Source: Zygnema cylindricum (Eukaryota > Streptophyta > Zygnematophyceae > Zygnematales > Zygnemataceae). Taken from it: DNA of 64,000 nucleotides. Location: NCBI GenBank assembly GCA_037447655.1, contig JBBHKE010002279.1, positions 1 to 64,000 of the forward strand, given 5' to 3'. Positions within the stretch are counted from its first letter, which is position 1. Each line of letters starts with the position of its first letter. The notes under the pieces are model-generated. The model ran no database searches and had not been told where the DNA came from. It was given only the letters and a program-made list of their open reading frames with translations. Positions 1 through 12,480 of the stretch are shown one piece after another. The translations under genes were made by a program, and so were the position numbers.

Positions 1-1133
1 TCGGTATTATCTCCTCCTAAATGCAACCATAGATCTCTTGTTCCTATCAAGTTACGCATGACTCTCTTGGCGGCTTCCCCTTATTCTTTCCTAAGGTCAT
101 TGAGACTCCTATTTAATGTTTTTACAACTGCTGCTATATCAGGACAGGTATAGTTCATAAAATTGATCAAACTATTGACAACGTGTTTGTACGGAATATT
201 TTGCATGAACTTTCTTTCCTCTGGTCTTAACTCATCATCGAAGACCACAACTCCCTTTTCTGAGCTCCCCTCATTTCCCTTCTTTAAATCCATTGGAGTC
301 GTATAACTATTTGCCTTATCCATTTGAAAAATTTCAAGCATGTTGCCGATTGTTTCTTTTTGAATTAGTCTAATTATTTTCTTCACTCTATCCCTCTCCA
401 TCTGAATTCCCAATATATATTTTTCTTCCCCCAAATCCTTTATTTGAAATCTACTCTTTAGATCCATTTAATCCATTATTTTTTTCTCCATAGATTTACT
501 TAAAAAAACAAATCTTCAACATAAATTGCAATGAAAAGTATACCTTCCTCATCCTCAAAATGATGGATTGAACGATCCGAGCTGATTCCGATATATCCCA
601 AACTTGTAAAAAACTCTTATTGGCGTGGAGCTTGCTTTAGTCCATAAACAGACATTAACAATTTGCAAACCCTACTTTCTTTTCCTTTTTCCACAAACCC
701 TTCCGGCTGTCGCATGGAGATTTCTTCTTCTAATTCTCCGTGTAAAATAGCGCTTTTGATGTTCATTTGGTGCACTTCTCTGTCTTCCCCTGCCACCAAA
801 CTAAATAAAATCAAAACGGAGGGAAATCTAATAATCGTAGCGAATGTCTCTTCATAATCGATCCCATCGTTTTGCGTGAACCCTTAGGCCACTAATCTGG
901 CCTTATATCGCTCGATGGTGTTATCTAGGTTGAGTTTCAACATGGACATCCACTAGCATCCAATCGGCTTTCTGTCCGAGGGAAAGTCTACCAGCTCCCA
1001 TGTGTTTACTTCCATAATGGAAGCCATCTCATCATTAATGGTTATGTCCATCTACTCCCATTGGGACTATTAATTGCTTTTGAATAAGTTTGGGGTTCAC
1101 TCAAATGAAATTGTTTAGTTACCTTGTTATTCA
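1..1133 (-). pseudogene. Copia A0, RT/RNase H part of pol (broken)
   Basis: This is the 3' end of the pol gene of a Ty1/copia element of family A, read on the minus strand and cut by the window start. The reverse transcriptase region is recognisable by comparison with the other A copies (A2, A3a, A3b, A4, A5) in the window. The catalytic box that reads YVDD in most copies reads YVED here (codons at 512-523), so one metal-binding Asp is lost. Several stops and frameshifts break the frame. The gene continues at 38772 once the gypsy element inserted at 1134 is removed; the 5 bases ATTCA flank that insertion on both sides. No function is expected now. Confidence 0.9.
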
Positions 1134-2297
1134 TCTCATGCTATATCACGTAGTCGCATTTTAATCGCATTTAATCGCACTTACTCGCATAAAACCGGTC
1201 ATTTGAGACGAAGGCCCCACTAATTTGAGTTTAATACGATTCGGTGGTGGCAAGTCGTACAAATTAGAGTGCGTACGCGAAATTGGCAAGCGTCGTGAAA
1301 CCCGCGATCAAGATTTGTGTTCGTAAGTCCCTTTGTTAGGTGTCGAAATTTCCGCGAACAAGTTTAAGTTCTCGTACATAGAATCCGATCGTACATATAT
1401 TTCCCGTGAGTTCGGCCGACAACCAATTTGAACGTTCGCGCGAGGAAGCATCTCGACCGTCAACGCGAAAGAGAAACGATTATCAAACTAGAGTATCTTG
1501 GCTGTCGAAGCGATGTACGCAAGAGCCGACTGTCATTTCTAATGACGCGACGAAATTGGTTCATTTTAAGTCGTGGACCCTTAGAGGTCTCACGTATTCA
1601 CATGTAGTGTACAAAGGGTTTTAGCCTGTAGGCTGTAGATTCTGTAACGCAAGGCACATGATTCTGGTCCCCTATTGGCCAGAATCCGAACTAGGCACAG
1701 TTAACAACATAGATTTCTTGTACACAAGTTAGGATAAACGCTCATGTGTAGAGTTTTTACTTACTAAACTTTAGGTGAATTCTGTGCTCACAATTTCAAG
1801 AGCACAAGAATTCTTTTGGAAGATTTGACCTGTGCTTTCAATATTTTCTTGTGAAATCGTCAAGATAGTTTCAGTGGCTATATTTCTTACCATTAAGCGT
1901 TCAGCCGCCTAGCTCTATCTTCCTTTCTTTGTAAATGTGCCTCGCAATTTAATCTACACGGCTCACGCCGACGTCTAACCGGTTTCCCTTCACTTCTTCT
2001 CTCGTCCTATCAAGTGGATTGCGGCTCAACCTTCTCTCTCAGGCTGTCGTTGACCCTTCGATTGTGATTGGACAATTTTGGGTTTGCCAGTGTGGTTTGC
2101 TTGGTGATTGCGGAATTAGGGTTACCTTTCCTTTGCTTATTTCATGGTCTAGCCAAATCTGGTTATCTCAGATTCGCTTGTTGTTTGCTGATTTCCAGCT
2201 TATGCGTGTTGAGATTAAGGTTAAGTTTTTATTAATTCAACTCTTGTAAGGAATACAAACTGACCAAGGAGCCTAGTGGCTATCCGTTGGCTTAATA
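1134..2297 (+). repeat. 5' LTR block (Y) of gypsy C
   Basis: This block is a 1164-bp direct repeat of 37407-38570, the same length in both places. It starts TCTCATG here and TGTCATG in the right copy, so the left terminal TG is mutated. The target duplication ATTCA lies directly upstream. The right copy is followed by a further 196-bp block (X) that is absent after this left copy, where a T-rich leader follows instead. The LTR boundary is therefore uncertain at its 3' end. Confidence 0.8.
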
Positions 2298-3428
2298 TTT
2301 TTGTGCTCTTGAAATTGTTTCTTTTCATATTTTTCATCAATCTAAAATTGTTAAATTTTCCTATTATCTGCAATTTGAAATTTTATGTTTTTCCTATTTT
2401 CTACATTTTGACTCTCTAAGTCTTTCTATATTTTATGCAATTAAAATTGTCAGTTGTTCTCTATTTTCTTCAATTTAAATTTGACAATATTTTTTTTTGT
2501 TTCTGCGATTTGATAGTAGATCCTTACATTTTGGAAATTTTAGCTAAATTGTAATTGTTTGTTTGAAAAAAAAAAACTAAAGAAAAAAAAAATCTATAAC
2601 TTGTTGCATTTTTAATAACTGTGTGCTTGTTAGTTGACATAATTATCTCATTGGCCAGTTTTTGGCTAAGAATATACTACACTAAGTTTTTTTTTTCTTG
2701 TTTAGCTCTTTGTTGATAGGAGGCACCGATTGTTCACATTATGACATACCTCACCAAGGAGTCAAGATAGTGGAGCTTATTCGTTTTTGGAAGCCTTGCA
2801 AAACTCTAGTTGGAGAGAACAACAATAGTTCACCCATGGCAATCACCAGATTGCTAAGAGTGGTTTGTAGTTTACGATGCCTTACGGGTGTAGATGCGTG
2901 TCAAGAAAGTTTGTTGATCATTTGGAGGGCACATGACTAGATTGGATTCAATCAGACCCAATTGTATTAAGCATCTGCAATGTCCACGCTTTCCATGCGT
3001 GCCATTTAGCCGTGAGTGGCTTTGTTTTTTTCTTGTTGTATGATTGGCGTGGAATTTTTTGGTTAGATCTGGCCGTTGGTGGCCTTAAATATATCTATTT
3101 TCTTTCTGTGGAGCTTTAGATCTGCACCTCCGGGTTCTTATTTAGCAATATTTTGCCTTTATAGATCAGGCCCTTCAACCTTGCCCACTCATTTGCAAGG
3201 TAGAGGTTTCGGTTAAAGCGACTTCTTGATTAGATCTGGCCATTGTGGTCTTGCTAATGACTTTTTGAGATTGTTTCCTACGTGTGTGGCGTGAATTGGC
3301 ATTTGGTGCATTTCGTATAGGGCGTATGTGTCTGTAAATTAGTTTCCATCTCGATCACTTTTATCCCTACTTATTGGGATAATTTTGACTACTCCTCTGG
3401 ATCCACACGTAGTGGTGGAACTTTTTGT
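2298..3428 (+). other. Gypsy C untranslated leader, no gene recognised
   Basis: This A/T-rich stretch lies between the left LTR block and the first gag-like reading frame. It has long T and A runs, a GTAAGG at about 2247 just upstream, and a polypyrimidine tract ending TTTAG near 2700, which would suit a leader intron, although nothing proves splicing. A phrase beginning TTAGATCTGGCC occurs twice (about 3063 and 3232). No convincing coding region or primer-binding site was found. Confidence 0.5.
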
Positions 3429-4221
3429 TTGTCAAATTTCAATCAACCAAATTTACTGAATTCGATTTTGTTGACGTTAAGTCTTTTGGTTGAATCTAGA
3501 GTGTCCTCTACTCGTTCAGATTTAACCACGTTGTCATCTTTGTCATCCATTTTATCCACGCTATCTGTGGAAGAGGTTGATAACGAAGGGGAACATGTTT
3601 CGAATTTTCTTTCTTTCTGGTCTCCGTTAGTATCGATTCAGGTTTTAAATTCAACAAACCCATCTCCTTCGATGGCCTCCACATCAGAGGGCCCTTTCAG
3701 TAAACTTCAATTTTATTTTCCGGAATGAAGGATAATATGAGTTTATCTCATTTTCGAATGTTATTTGATAGTGAAATGGGAGATCTTGCTTTCCGTTATT
3801 AAGACAGATTCGACATGCGTGTCGCTTTTTCCCTTTTCGGGCGTTACTTTTGCGGTTCCGCCCTTACCTTATCGCATACTTGCGATGGCTAAATATTCCC
3901 TACAATTTGCTGGTACGCCTGAGGTCAAAGGTCAAGCATAAATCCCTTATCAAGCTGCTATTCGCGAGGTCTTAGATGTACACTGCAATGTTCTTTACCT
4001 AGCTGTGGCGGAAGTTCCCCACAATATGCCATTGCAGCACGAGCCGCTGTCCCGACACGACCCGGGAAGACCATTATGTTATAAGACCATCTCACTATAA
4101 TGTTTAATTTGTTACAAGAGGAGTACCCCATGCAAAATCTTGACTAAGTTAAAAAATTAATGAATTTTGAGCGTAAATCGGGCAAAATTGCCCTCGCTTT
4201 ATGATCCCACGTGGAGACCTC
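3429..4221 (+). pseudogene. Probable 5' part of gypsy C gag (broken)
   Basis: A 99-codon open frame (3429-3728) rich in Ser, Thr and Leu is followed by frames with several stops up to the copia A2 insertion at 4222. I recognise no domain in it. It is assigned to gag by position: after the leader and in line with the knuckle-bearing gag part that resumes at 10818 when A2 and one copy of ACCTC are removed. The frame ending at 4221 joins the downstream gag frame without a shift, but with an upstream stop. Confidence 0.5.
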
Positions 4222-5338
4222 GGTAATTCTGTGACCTCCATTGGTACATAGAATGTCTAGCTTATGTGAAGCCTCTAGGATAGTATATGCACTTTTGACT
4301 TTAACAATTAATAAGTCTCACCCTGGGACGCAAAAACTCTGACGAACTACACCCTTGTGTAGTGTGGACTCCCGTGAGTCCGCTGCAAAAAGAATCACTG
4401 AATTTGCTCACCTGAGCATTAAGTTATTGCCGTTCAAAGACAACATATTTGTATGGATGGCCTCAAGGAGAGAGAGGACTTTTCAATATTTTTCTAAGTC
4501 CAGAAAAAACTCCTAATAGCTATTCTAAACCAATCAAAATAGAGTACCCTAACTATCGTACATATAAAGTACAGAAGCCGCTGTACTTTATGTACGGATA
4601 TATTCGGCACCACTCTCGGTCTGCCACGTGGCAAATAGGTCAATGTTATTCTGTCCCTTTTCTCTTCCGGAAACCAATAGGATGATGCCACGTGTCATTT
4701 CCTCCCTTTTGCCCGAACTGCTCCCAGATAGTAGTTCCGACATACCGTCACTCATACGTGCCGTCCGTTCTTATTACGACGATCGATTTCAGCCGTTGGA
4801 TCTAACGGCGCTCCGAATAAATGTTGACCGTTGAATTTCATCGGTCAAAGTTCCGTGTTGACCGTTGAATTTCGACGGTCAACATTCCGTGTTGACCGCT
4901 GGAAATTCGTTCTCGCTTTGCGAACCGTCGATCACGACATTTAATTTCGTCCGTCGAAATTAAATGTGTGTTTAATTTAATTTCGTGCGGTACTGCATTT
5001 CGTGCGGTACCACACGTTCCATGTTGCGTTTCGTTTCGTAGGATGTCAAATGGAATATGCCGTAGATACAACTTTAAATAAAGATCAAATACAGTTAATG
5101 CAACGATTCATCAAGACCTGAAGGATAAGGTGGGCGCCAAGTCCGTACGGCTGTTTTCCGGAGGTTACAAGATCAAGTCATGTCTGTGGCAACATTACTT
5201 TTGCATGAGCCTAATCTTTTGCCTATCTCCTCATCTGTCTTAAGCAGACATGGCTGCCTGTTGATTCTCAGTGACTACGACAAGTATGAGAACTGCTGGA
5301 CCCAAAAAGGATAGAACATAAAATATCATTTTTCAACA
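4222..5338 (-). repeat. 3' LTR of copia A2
   Basis: 1117-bp LTR paired with 9717-10812. The outer edge next to ACCTC has lost its terminal TG (reads GG). It contains the family-typical imperfect hairpin at 4558-4595: arms GTACATATAAAGTACAG and CTGTACTTTATGTAC, loop of 6, one 2-base bulge. A degenerate tRNA-like block lies near 5120-5200. Confidence 0.9.
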
Positions 5339-5352
5339 CTCCCCTTATTTTC
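5339..5352 (-). other. Polypurine tract of copia A2
   Basis: Read with the element, the bases just inside the 3' LTR are GAAAATAAGGGGAG, the usual purine run that primes plus-strand DNA synthesis. The same run, AATAAGGGGAG or close to it, stands at this place in A+, A3b and, with changes, A3a and A5. Confidence 0.85.
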
Positions 5353-8300
5353 TAGTCTATCTTTTCTTTCAGTCCACACTTCTCCCTAGAAAATTTTAAT
5401 TTGGGAGAAGGAACCGGCTTAGTCATCATATCTGCTACCATCTCTCCATCCGGTCTATATTCCAAACTAATTATTTTATTCTCAACCTTCTCTCTAACAT
5501 AGCTCAAACGAATATCCGTATGCTTTGCTTTAAAGTGATGTTTTGGGTTTGCTGCAATTGCAATCGCAGCTTGATTGTCACAAAATACTTTTTGCACTCC
5601 GCTCTTCATATATCCTAATTCTTGAAGCAAAGATTTTACCCACATCAATTCTTTCAAAGCCGAACAAGAGGCCATATACTCAGCCTCCATGGTGGACTAA
5701 ACAATCACCTTTTGTTGTTACTGCTCCAACAGCAAGCCCCATTCCCAACATACAACACATACCCAGAAGTACACCTCCTCATCGGAGCATCCCCATAACT
5801 AGAATCACTCCAAGTGGTGATGTTAGTATTATCCCCTCCCAAATGCAACCATAGATCTCTCGTTCCTATCAAGTATCGCATGACCCTTTTGGCCGCTTCT
5901 TAATCATTCTTCCTAGGATCATTCAGACTCCTACTTAATACTCCCACAGCTACAGCTATATCAGGACGAGTACAGTTCATAAAGTAGATCAAACTACCGA
6001 CAACCTGTCTGTACGGAATAGTTTGCATGAACTTGCTTTCCTCAGGTCCTAGCTCATTACCTAGAATCAAGACTCCCTCTTCTAAGCTCTCCTCATTTCC
6101 CTTCTTTAAGTCCATTGGAGTCGTACAACTATTTGCTTTTTCCATTTGAAATTTTTCAAGCATATTCCTAGTTGCTTCCTTTTGAGTTAGTCTAATTGTT
6201 TTCTTTTCTCTATCTTTCTCCGTTTGAATTTCCAAGATGTACTTTGCCTCTCCCAAATCTTTCATTTCAAATCTACCTTTTAGATCCTTTTTCAATCTAT
6301 TAATTTTCTCCATTGATTTACTCAAAACAAACAAATCATCAACATGTATGGCAATGAAAATTATACCTTCCTCGTCCTCAAATAATTAGATAGAATGATC
6401 ACAACTGATTCGAATATATCCCAAACTCGTGAAAAACTTGTCCAATTTTTTTTTCCATTGGCGTGGAGCTTGCTTTAGTCCATAGAGGGACTTTATCAAT
6501 CTGCACACCTTGCTTTCTTCTCATTTCTCCACAAATCCTTTCGCTTGTCGCATGAAGATCTCTTCTTCCAATTCTCCGTGTAAGAAAGCGGTTTTGATAT
6601 CCATCTGGTGCACTTCCATGTCTTCCGCTGCCGTGAGACTAAGCAAAATCCGGACGGTGGGGAATCTAACAACCGAAGCAAAAGTCTCCTCATATTTGAT
6701 CCCCTCCTCTTGTGTGAACCCCTTTGCCACTAATCTGGCCTTGGATCGCTCGATAGTATTATCTGGGTTGAGCTTTAACTTAAATACCCACTTGCATCCT
6801 ATCGGCTTTATATCTGGAGGACAATCCACCAACTTCCATGTGTTTGCTTCCATAATGGAAGCCATCTCATCATTAATAGCTGTCACCCATCTATCACCTT
6901 TCGGACTATTAACTGCTTCCGAGTAATTTTGTGGTCCGCTCAAATGTGACAGCTTAGTAACCTTGTTGTTCACTTGTCTCTCTCGAAGTCTCTTACTGCT
7001 TCTCCTTCCTCCTTCAAACTCCGACGCTGGGATAGAGGGTAATCTTGGGTTTCTCCAAATAACTTCACCTTCTCTCCTATCTGTGGAGTCCATCTCCAAA
7101 CATTCATCGTCCATTCCTGGTCTTTCCTCGTTTTCTTCTTTGGTTTGAACAGGATGTTGTGGCTCCAAGAGAGAGTCACTCTCGGTCAGTTTTTCCTCTT
7201 CTTCTGCAAAGTCAGGCTGAACCGGAGTTTGATTAGAAGAATCTGAATGTAACTCATTTTCGGATTCAATTCTAATCCTCACCAATTTGGTGTACTTAAA
7301 GGGATCTATGGACTTTCCCTCATCTATAACTACCAAGTGTTTTACTAGAATTATGTCTTCTCTTCCGAGATCATAAACTCTATATCCCTTAACATTTTCA
7401 TCATACCCAAGTAAGTATCCCGACTTTCCTCTAGCATCTAACTTCCAATCAGATTTTTCTGTGTTTAGACTAAACACTTGACTTCCAAACACCTTTAAGT
7501 GTGAAATATTAGGTTTTCTTCCGGTCCATCTTTCATAAGGTGTTTGGCCTTTTATAGCCGAGGTAAGTACTCTATTTTTGAGATAGTTAGCACAATTGAT
7601 AGCTTCTGCCCAAAAGCTTTTCCTTATCTTTTTATCCGTCAACATACTACGCGCACTATCACTTAATGTCCGATTTAGTCTCTCGACTACACCATTTTGT
7701 TCTGGATTCTTTGGAACAGTCTTTTGGTGTTGAAACCCTTCCTCTTTCAAATAATCCTCAAACTCATTAGAAGTGAATTCCCCCCCATTATCACTCCTCT
7801 CTCTTTTTATAGGTGTCTCATGGAGCTTTTCACTCCATGCTTTATACACTTTAAAATAAGCCTAAGCCTCAGATTTGTTTTTCAAGAAATATACTCTAGA
7901 GTATCTAGACCAATCATTCGTGATAGTAAGCATAAATCTTTTCCCTCCAACTGATGGCACTTTGGCCGGTCCCAATATGTCAATATGAACCAAGTCTAAA
8001 ACCTTTTCACCCTTATATGTTACGACCTTTGGAAACAGCAACCTGTGGGCTTTTCCTTGTGCACACCCTCTACAATCATCCAAAGTCTCATTATCCCCAA
8101 AATGTATTCCCTCAACTACAGCCATTTTCTTCATTTCTTTAAATCTATCTAGATGCACATGTCCCAATCTTTTATGCCACATCATCCAATCACTTACAGC
8201 AACATAGTAAACACCCGTCTTTCCATTACTCAAATTCAGCCTAAACATTCCTTGGCTACCCTTTTCAGCTGTGAAGTACACTTCATTCTCATAGCTAGCA

Positions 8301-9736
8301 ACAAAGACTCCTTTCTTAGTACTAGTCTCAAAGCCCTTATCATCTATGAACGACGTAAAGATAAGATTTTGGTTCAACTCCGGAATAAAAAGAACATCAG
8401 AGAAAGTGACTATGGATGTCTTTCCATCAACTAGGACCCTCAGATTTACTGATCCCACTAAATTAGTGGTCACTATCCTCCCATCCCCATACCCTATCTC
8501 TACAGTAGGGATCTTTCTCATTTTGAAAAACAATGGTTTTTCTCTACGCATATGCATAGAGGCTCTTGAATCAATGATCCATCCTTCTTCAAGAGCTTCT
8601 TTCACTCCACCAAAAGCACACTTTTGCCTCCTTGGAATATTCGGCTCACCTTTCACCTCCAACTCCTCATTGAGAAGAAGTTCTCCATCGTCATCATCAA
8701 CATCCTCTTCCACGACTTGTGTTGCAATGAACGCCTTCTTTTTCCTTCCGCCTGGTTTTCCAATCGATTCCTCCTTCAATCTCAACTCCGTCAACTTAGT
8801 GCACTCCACCATGTAGTGTCTCGACTTCTTACAAAAATGGGAAAGCCCCTTCGGAGCCCTTGGAGGAGATCCGTCATGGTTTCCTCTTCCTCCTCCACCA
8901 AAGTTCCCATAAGGTTTCTAAGAATCCTTATCCCCCCAGTCAGTACCAGTAGCCAATGCTTGAACCCTCTTTCCTCCCCTACGAATCTCAATTGTGCTTT
9001 CCCTAACCAAAATCATCCCCACAACAAAATTCCAGATCGAAAGATGATATAACAAATCCTGGACCCTGTTAACAATGTTCTCATAAACATTTGGGAGTTT
9101 CATAAGCAAAGTGTTCACCTTCTCTTTCTCAGTCTCCCTTTTCCTTGCACTTTCTAACTCCATGAATAACCCAGCCAAATCATTAAAAAAATCTAACATC
9201 TTTCCCCGTTTTTACACATATCCTTGTACCTTCTAATCTGCCAGCTTCTGCTACTGAATCGTACTCCTCTTGTAAATGTCCACAAGAGCTTCCCACAACT
9301 CGTCTGCCCTCTCCACATGAAGATGAGGTGTAGCCACTCGCTGAGTGAGACGCCTAAGAATAAAATAAGTTGCCACGGTATTGTTGAAATCCCAGATTTT
9401 AGTATCATTCGCCTCTGTTTTTTGAACTGGTGCTACAGGAGCCGATCCACTAGCCATTGGTGTGATTTTCTCCTTCCCTTTGTCTGACATGGTGCTTTTT
9501 GCAACATCCTCCACCCCCTCTGCCCCTGCACATCCTCCAGTGAATTGAGATCCTCCAAACCCTGGTGGAACACCTAATTTAGCGGATGGCCGACGCACAC
9601 GGCCACTCACAATGTCCCCTAGCCGGTTTTCAAACAATACACCCCTCATCATGCTTTCCCAATAAATGAACCCTGTTCCATTAAAAATGGGCACCCTAGA
9701 GGGTGGGCCCAAAACCTTTAATTTCGTGACCTCCAT
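5352..9736 (-). pseudogene. Copia A2 gag-pol polyprotein (broken)
   Basis: This single gag-pol frame contains, in order, Gag (start codon 9736-9734, inside the 5' LTR), a zinc knuckle near 8805-8846, a retropepsin region, GAG-pre-integrase with an HKRLGHVH-type motif, integrase core and C-terminal regions, RT and RNase H. The longest open parts are 7862-8812 and 6521-7849, separated by a single in-frame stop. Inactivating changes are visible: the knuckle reads SHFC with its first Cys lost; the protease motif reads DSRAS rather than DSGAS; the RT box reads HVDD (6335-6346) rather than YVDD. The RNase H end (5352-5690) keeps MEAEYMASC and DNQAAIAI motifs. Family assignment is certain; activity is excluded. 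Confidence 0.93.
9703..9716 (-). promoter_or_regulatory. Primer-binding site of copia A2 (half-tRNA type)
   Basis: Read on the minus strand, GGTTTTGGGCCCAC follows the LTR directly. It differs by one base from GGTTATGGGCCCAC, the complement of the initiator tRNA-Met anticodon stem-loop. It is also coding (Gag residues around VLGP). Confidence 0.85.
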
Positions 9737-10812
9737 TGGTACACAGAATGTCCAATTTATGTGAAGCCTCTTGGATAGTATATGCACTTTTGACTTTGAC
9801 AATGAATTATTCCCACCCTGGGACGAAAAAACTCTGACTGACTATACCCGTGTGTAGCGTGGACTCCCCTGAGTCCGCTGCAAAAAGAATCAGTGAATTT
9901 TCTCACCTGAGCATTAAGTTATGGCTGTTCAAACACAACATATTTGTATAGATGGCCTCTGAGAGAGAGAGGACTTTTCAATATTTTTCTAAGTCCTGAA
10001 AAACTCCTAATAGCTATTCTAAACCAATCAAAATAGAGTACCCTAACTATCGTACATATAAAGTACAGAAGCCGCTGTACTTTATGTACGGATATATTCG
10101 GCACCACTCTCGGTCTACCACGTGGCAAATACGTCAATGATATTCTGTCCCTTTTCTCTTCCGGAAACCAATAGGATGATGCGACGTGTCATTTCCTCCC
10201 TTTTTGCCGAACTGCTCCCAGATAGTAGTTCCGACATACCGTCACTCATACGTGCCGTCCGTTCTTTTTACGATGATCGATTTCAGCCGTTGGATCTAAC
10301 GGCGCGCCGAATAAATGTTGACCGTTGAATTTCACCGGTCAAAGTTCCGTTTTGACCGTTGAATTTCGATGGTCAACATTCCGTGTTTCGCTTTGCAAGC
10401 CGTCGATCACGACATTTAATTTCGTCCGTCGAAATTAAATGTGTGTTTCATTAATTTCGTGCGGTACTGGATTTCGTGCGGTACCACACGTTCCATGTTG
10501 CGTTTCGTTTCGTAGGATGTCAAATGGAATATGCCGTAGATACAACTTTAAATAAAGATCAAATACAGTTCATGCAACGATTCATCAAGACCTGAAGGAT
10601 AAGGCGGGCGCCAAGTCCGTACGGCTATTGTCCGGAGGTTACAAGATCAAGTCATGTCTGTGGCAACATTACTTTTGCAGGAGCTTAATCTTCTGCCTAT
10701 CTCCTCATCTGTCTTAAGCAGACATGGCTGCCTGTTGATTCTCAGTGACTACGACAAGTATGAGAACTGCAAGACCCACAAAGGATAGAACATAAAATAT
10801 CATTTTTCAACA
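9717..10812 (-). repeat. 5' LTR of copia A2
   Basis: 1096-bp LTR paired with 4222-5338, with the same promoter-region hairpin near 10052-10089. It ends at the second ACCTC. The Gag ATG lies in its last 20 bases. Confidence 0.9.
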
Positions 10813-10817
10813 ACCTC

Positions 10818-11300
10818 GCGGGAAGCTTTACCTGATTTAATATCATGTGCCAAAGCTGTCTTGAAGTTTGTTGGACACTTTCCATTTCAGTCGAAGAAAT
10901 TTATTCAAAGCCATCTTACCCAAACTTACGGTCTCAAATTTACCTTTGACCAGGCCGCCCAATACGCGGTAGAATACGAAATGACAAATTGTTGGTGGGA
11001 AGCTCAGGATCGACCAAAAGCTCCCGAAAAAGAACCAAATCTTTTAAAATCCACCAAATGCTAGTAACTTAGGGCCCAATAATCGGCCTTGAAGGGTTCT
11101 TGCCATGGGAACTCCACCAAATCAACCATCCAATCGCATTTGTTTTTTATGTGGCAAGACTAAGCACGATGCTCGGATGTGTCCGAATAAATCTGCGACC
11201 TATACACACTGCAAACTGATTGGCTATTTTGTACATCATTGTCACATCAAAAACCCGAAATTTTCATATAAAAATCAGATATGAAATGGCGAAACACCGA
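10818..11300 (+). pseudogene. Gypsy C gag, C-terminal part with CCHC knuckle
   Basis: This gag part continues after the copia A2 insertion. An open stretch of about 80 codons (10818-11063) ends in a stop. It is followed by a CCHC zinc knuckle at 11141-11182 (C-x2-C-x4-H-x4-C, CFLCGKTKHDARMC). A second knuckle-like motif follows but reads THCKLIG...HHC with the first Cys replaced, so it is probably dead. Knuckles of this type bind the element RNA during particle assembly. Together with 3429-4221 it makes the gag gene of the element. Confidence 0.8.
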
Positions 11301-12480
11301 CTGGATCCGCCAAACCAGTCCAATCAGTGAAAGAAACAGAAAAAGATTCGCCACCTAAAGTGTCGCGGAGAGAAAGAGAGAGGGAGGAAATGCAAACTCA
11401 AATGGTCGCCATGATCATAGTCCGGTTTGCAGCCCTTATATCTTAAATGAAACTGCCTACTCAGCTAAGTTGTATGGCCGGTACAATTGTCCACCATCCC
11501 ACATTAGCTGGTTGGGTTTTACAAGATTCAACCATTTAAAAATGGGCAATCACGTTTGCTATTGGCACCGTTGATCACAATCGAGACGGTAAACAGTCTA
11601 GCACGCGTCTTCCATTATCATTTTCCAAAGAGACCGTAACTAATTTGCCCGAAACAGCTTTCACCATAACGACAAAAACACTGACTATTCTTGACCGCTC
11701 TATCAAGACAATCATACGATTAAAGAAAGATTGTGCATTTTTTCCACTTTGATATCCGACTCTCCCAACCATAAAATCTACCGTCTCACCCATTTCATTC
11801 GCAACATTACAAGCGTTGCAAATGAACCGTAATTTGGAAGCTCTTAGGCCTATCTCTGCCAAAAAGCGTGGTTCACTCGCCCCACGCATCAGTTTTTTGG
11901 ATAATGGGAAGGGTGCATTTTTAGTCAATGGTGTCACACCGTCATTACCACTTTTGGACGCTGGTGCAAAACCAATTATTTTGGGGTCATCTTTTGCACT
12001 AAAACTGCTCTGACAGCTGATAAACTTCAGTCCACCACCAAATGTTTAATCACCTCAGCAGGAACTACCGAACTAGTTTTGGGCATTACAAAGGATCCAC
12101 TTTGTTTTAGGTTTCAAACCGGTACATAATCTGATTTTGTGGAAGTCCGTGCTCACGCATTGGTCACCAAATGAAGTGATTACGAGTGTTTAGTGGGGCA
12201 AGATGTGATTTTTAGGCGGTGTTGACATGTAGGATCAGACATTTTCATAGAGTCCAACCAATTATCCGGAAAAGAAAATCTGCCTTTATCTAATTTGAGC
12301 ACGACAACCCATACCCGTTATGGCTCACGGAACCCAATTTGTCCCTGCTTATTCCAGAAATTCTGTGGGATTTGAAATTTTCCATTATCTATCCGGAGAG
12401 GAAATTATACTTGAGAGTCCCTCTTTGCCGCAACTTTTGGATAATCCAGGTTTTATTATTGATTCTCGCTAGTTTGATCA
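11301..12480 (+). pseudogene. Gypsy C retropepsin-like protease region (broken)
   Basis: A frame at 11816-12013 contains LLDAGAKPIILG, the shape of the retropepsin active site (LLDTGAxxxxIG) with Thr replaced by Ala. Downstream, near 12180-12215, a CLVGQDVIF phrase matches the second conserved block of gypsy proteases. Many stops follow. The protease would have cut the Gag-Pol polyprotein. It lies between gag and the methyltransferase. The stretch 11301-11560 has no clear domain. Confidence 0.7.

Larger units (their letters stand above)
4222..10812 (-). mobile_element. Copia A2, full-length but defective, in gypsy gag
   Basis: This is a complete Ty1/copia element on the minus strand, 6591 bp, with target duplication ACCTC at 4217-4221 and 10813-10817. 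It has a 3' LTR (4222-5338), a polypurine tract, one gag-pol reading frame (5352-9736) with stops, a primer-binding site (9703-9716) and a 5' LTR (9717-10812). The LTRs begin TGTTGAAAAATG when read with the element and differ at the start from the TGTAGAAAT type of the other copies, so A2 is a subfamily. It lies in the gypsy gag and therefore postdates the gypsy insertion. Confidence 0.92.

Noticed and set aside
663-857. A plus-strand gene opposite copia A0
   Set aside because: It is the reverse frame of the RT region; similar opposite-strand frames recur in all A copies (for example 6510-6926, 33054-33356) at matching places.
1134-2297. A solo LTR independent of the gypsy element
   Set aside because: Its repeat at 37407-38570, the shared ATTCA and the gypsy genes between them make one element.
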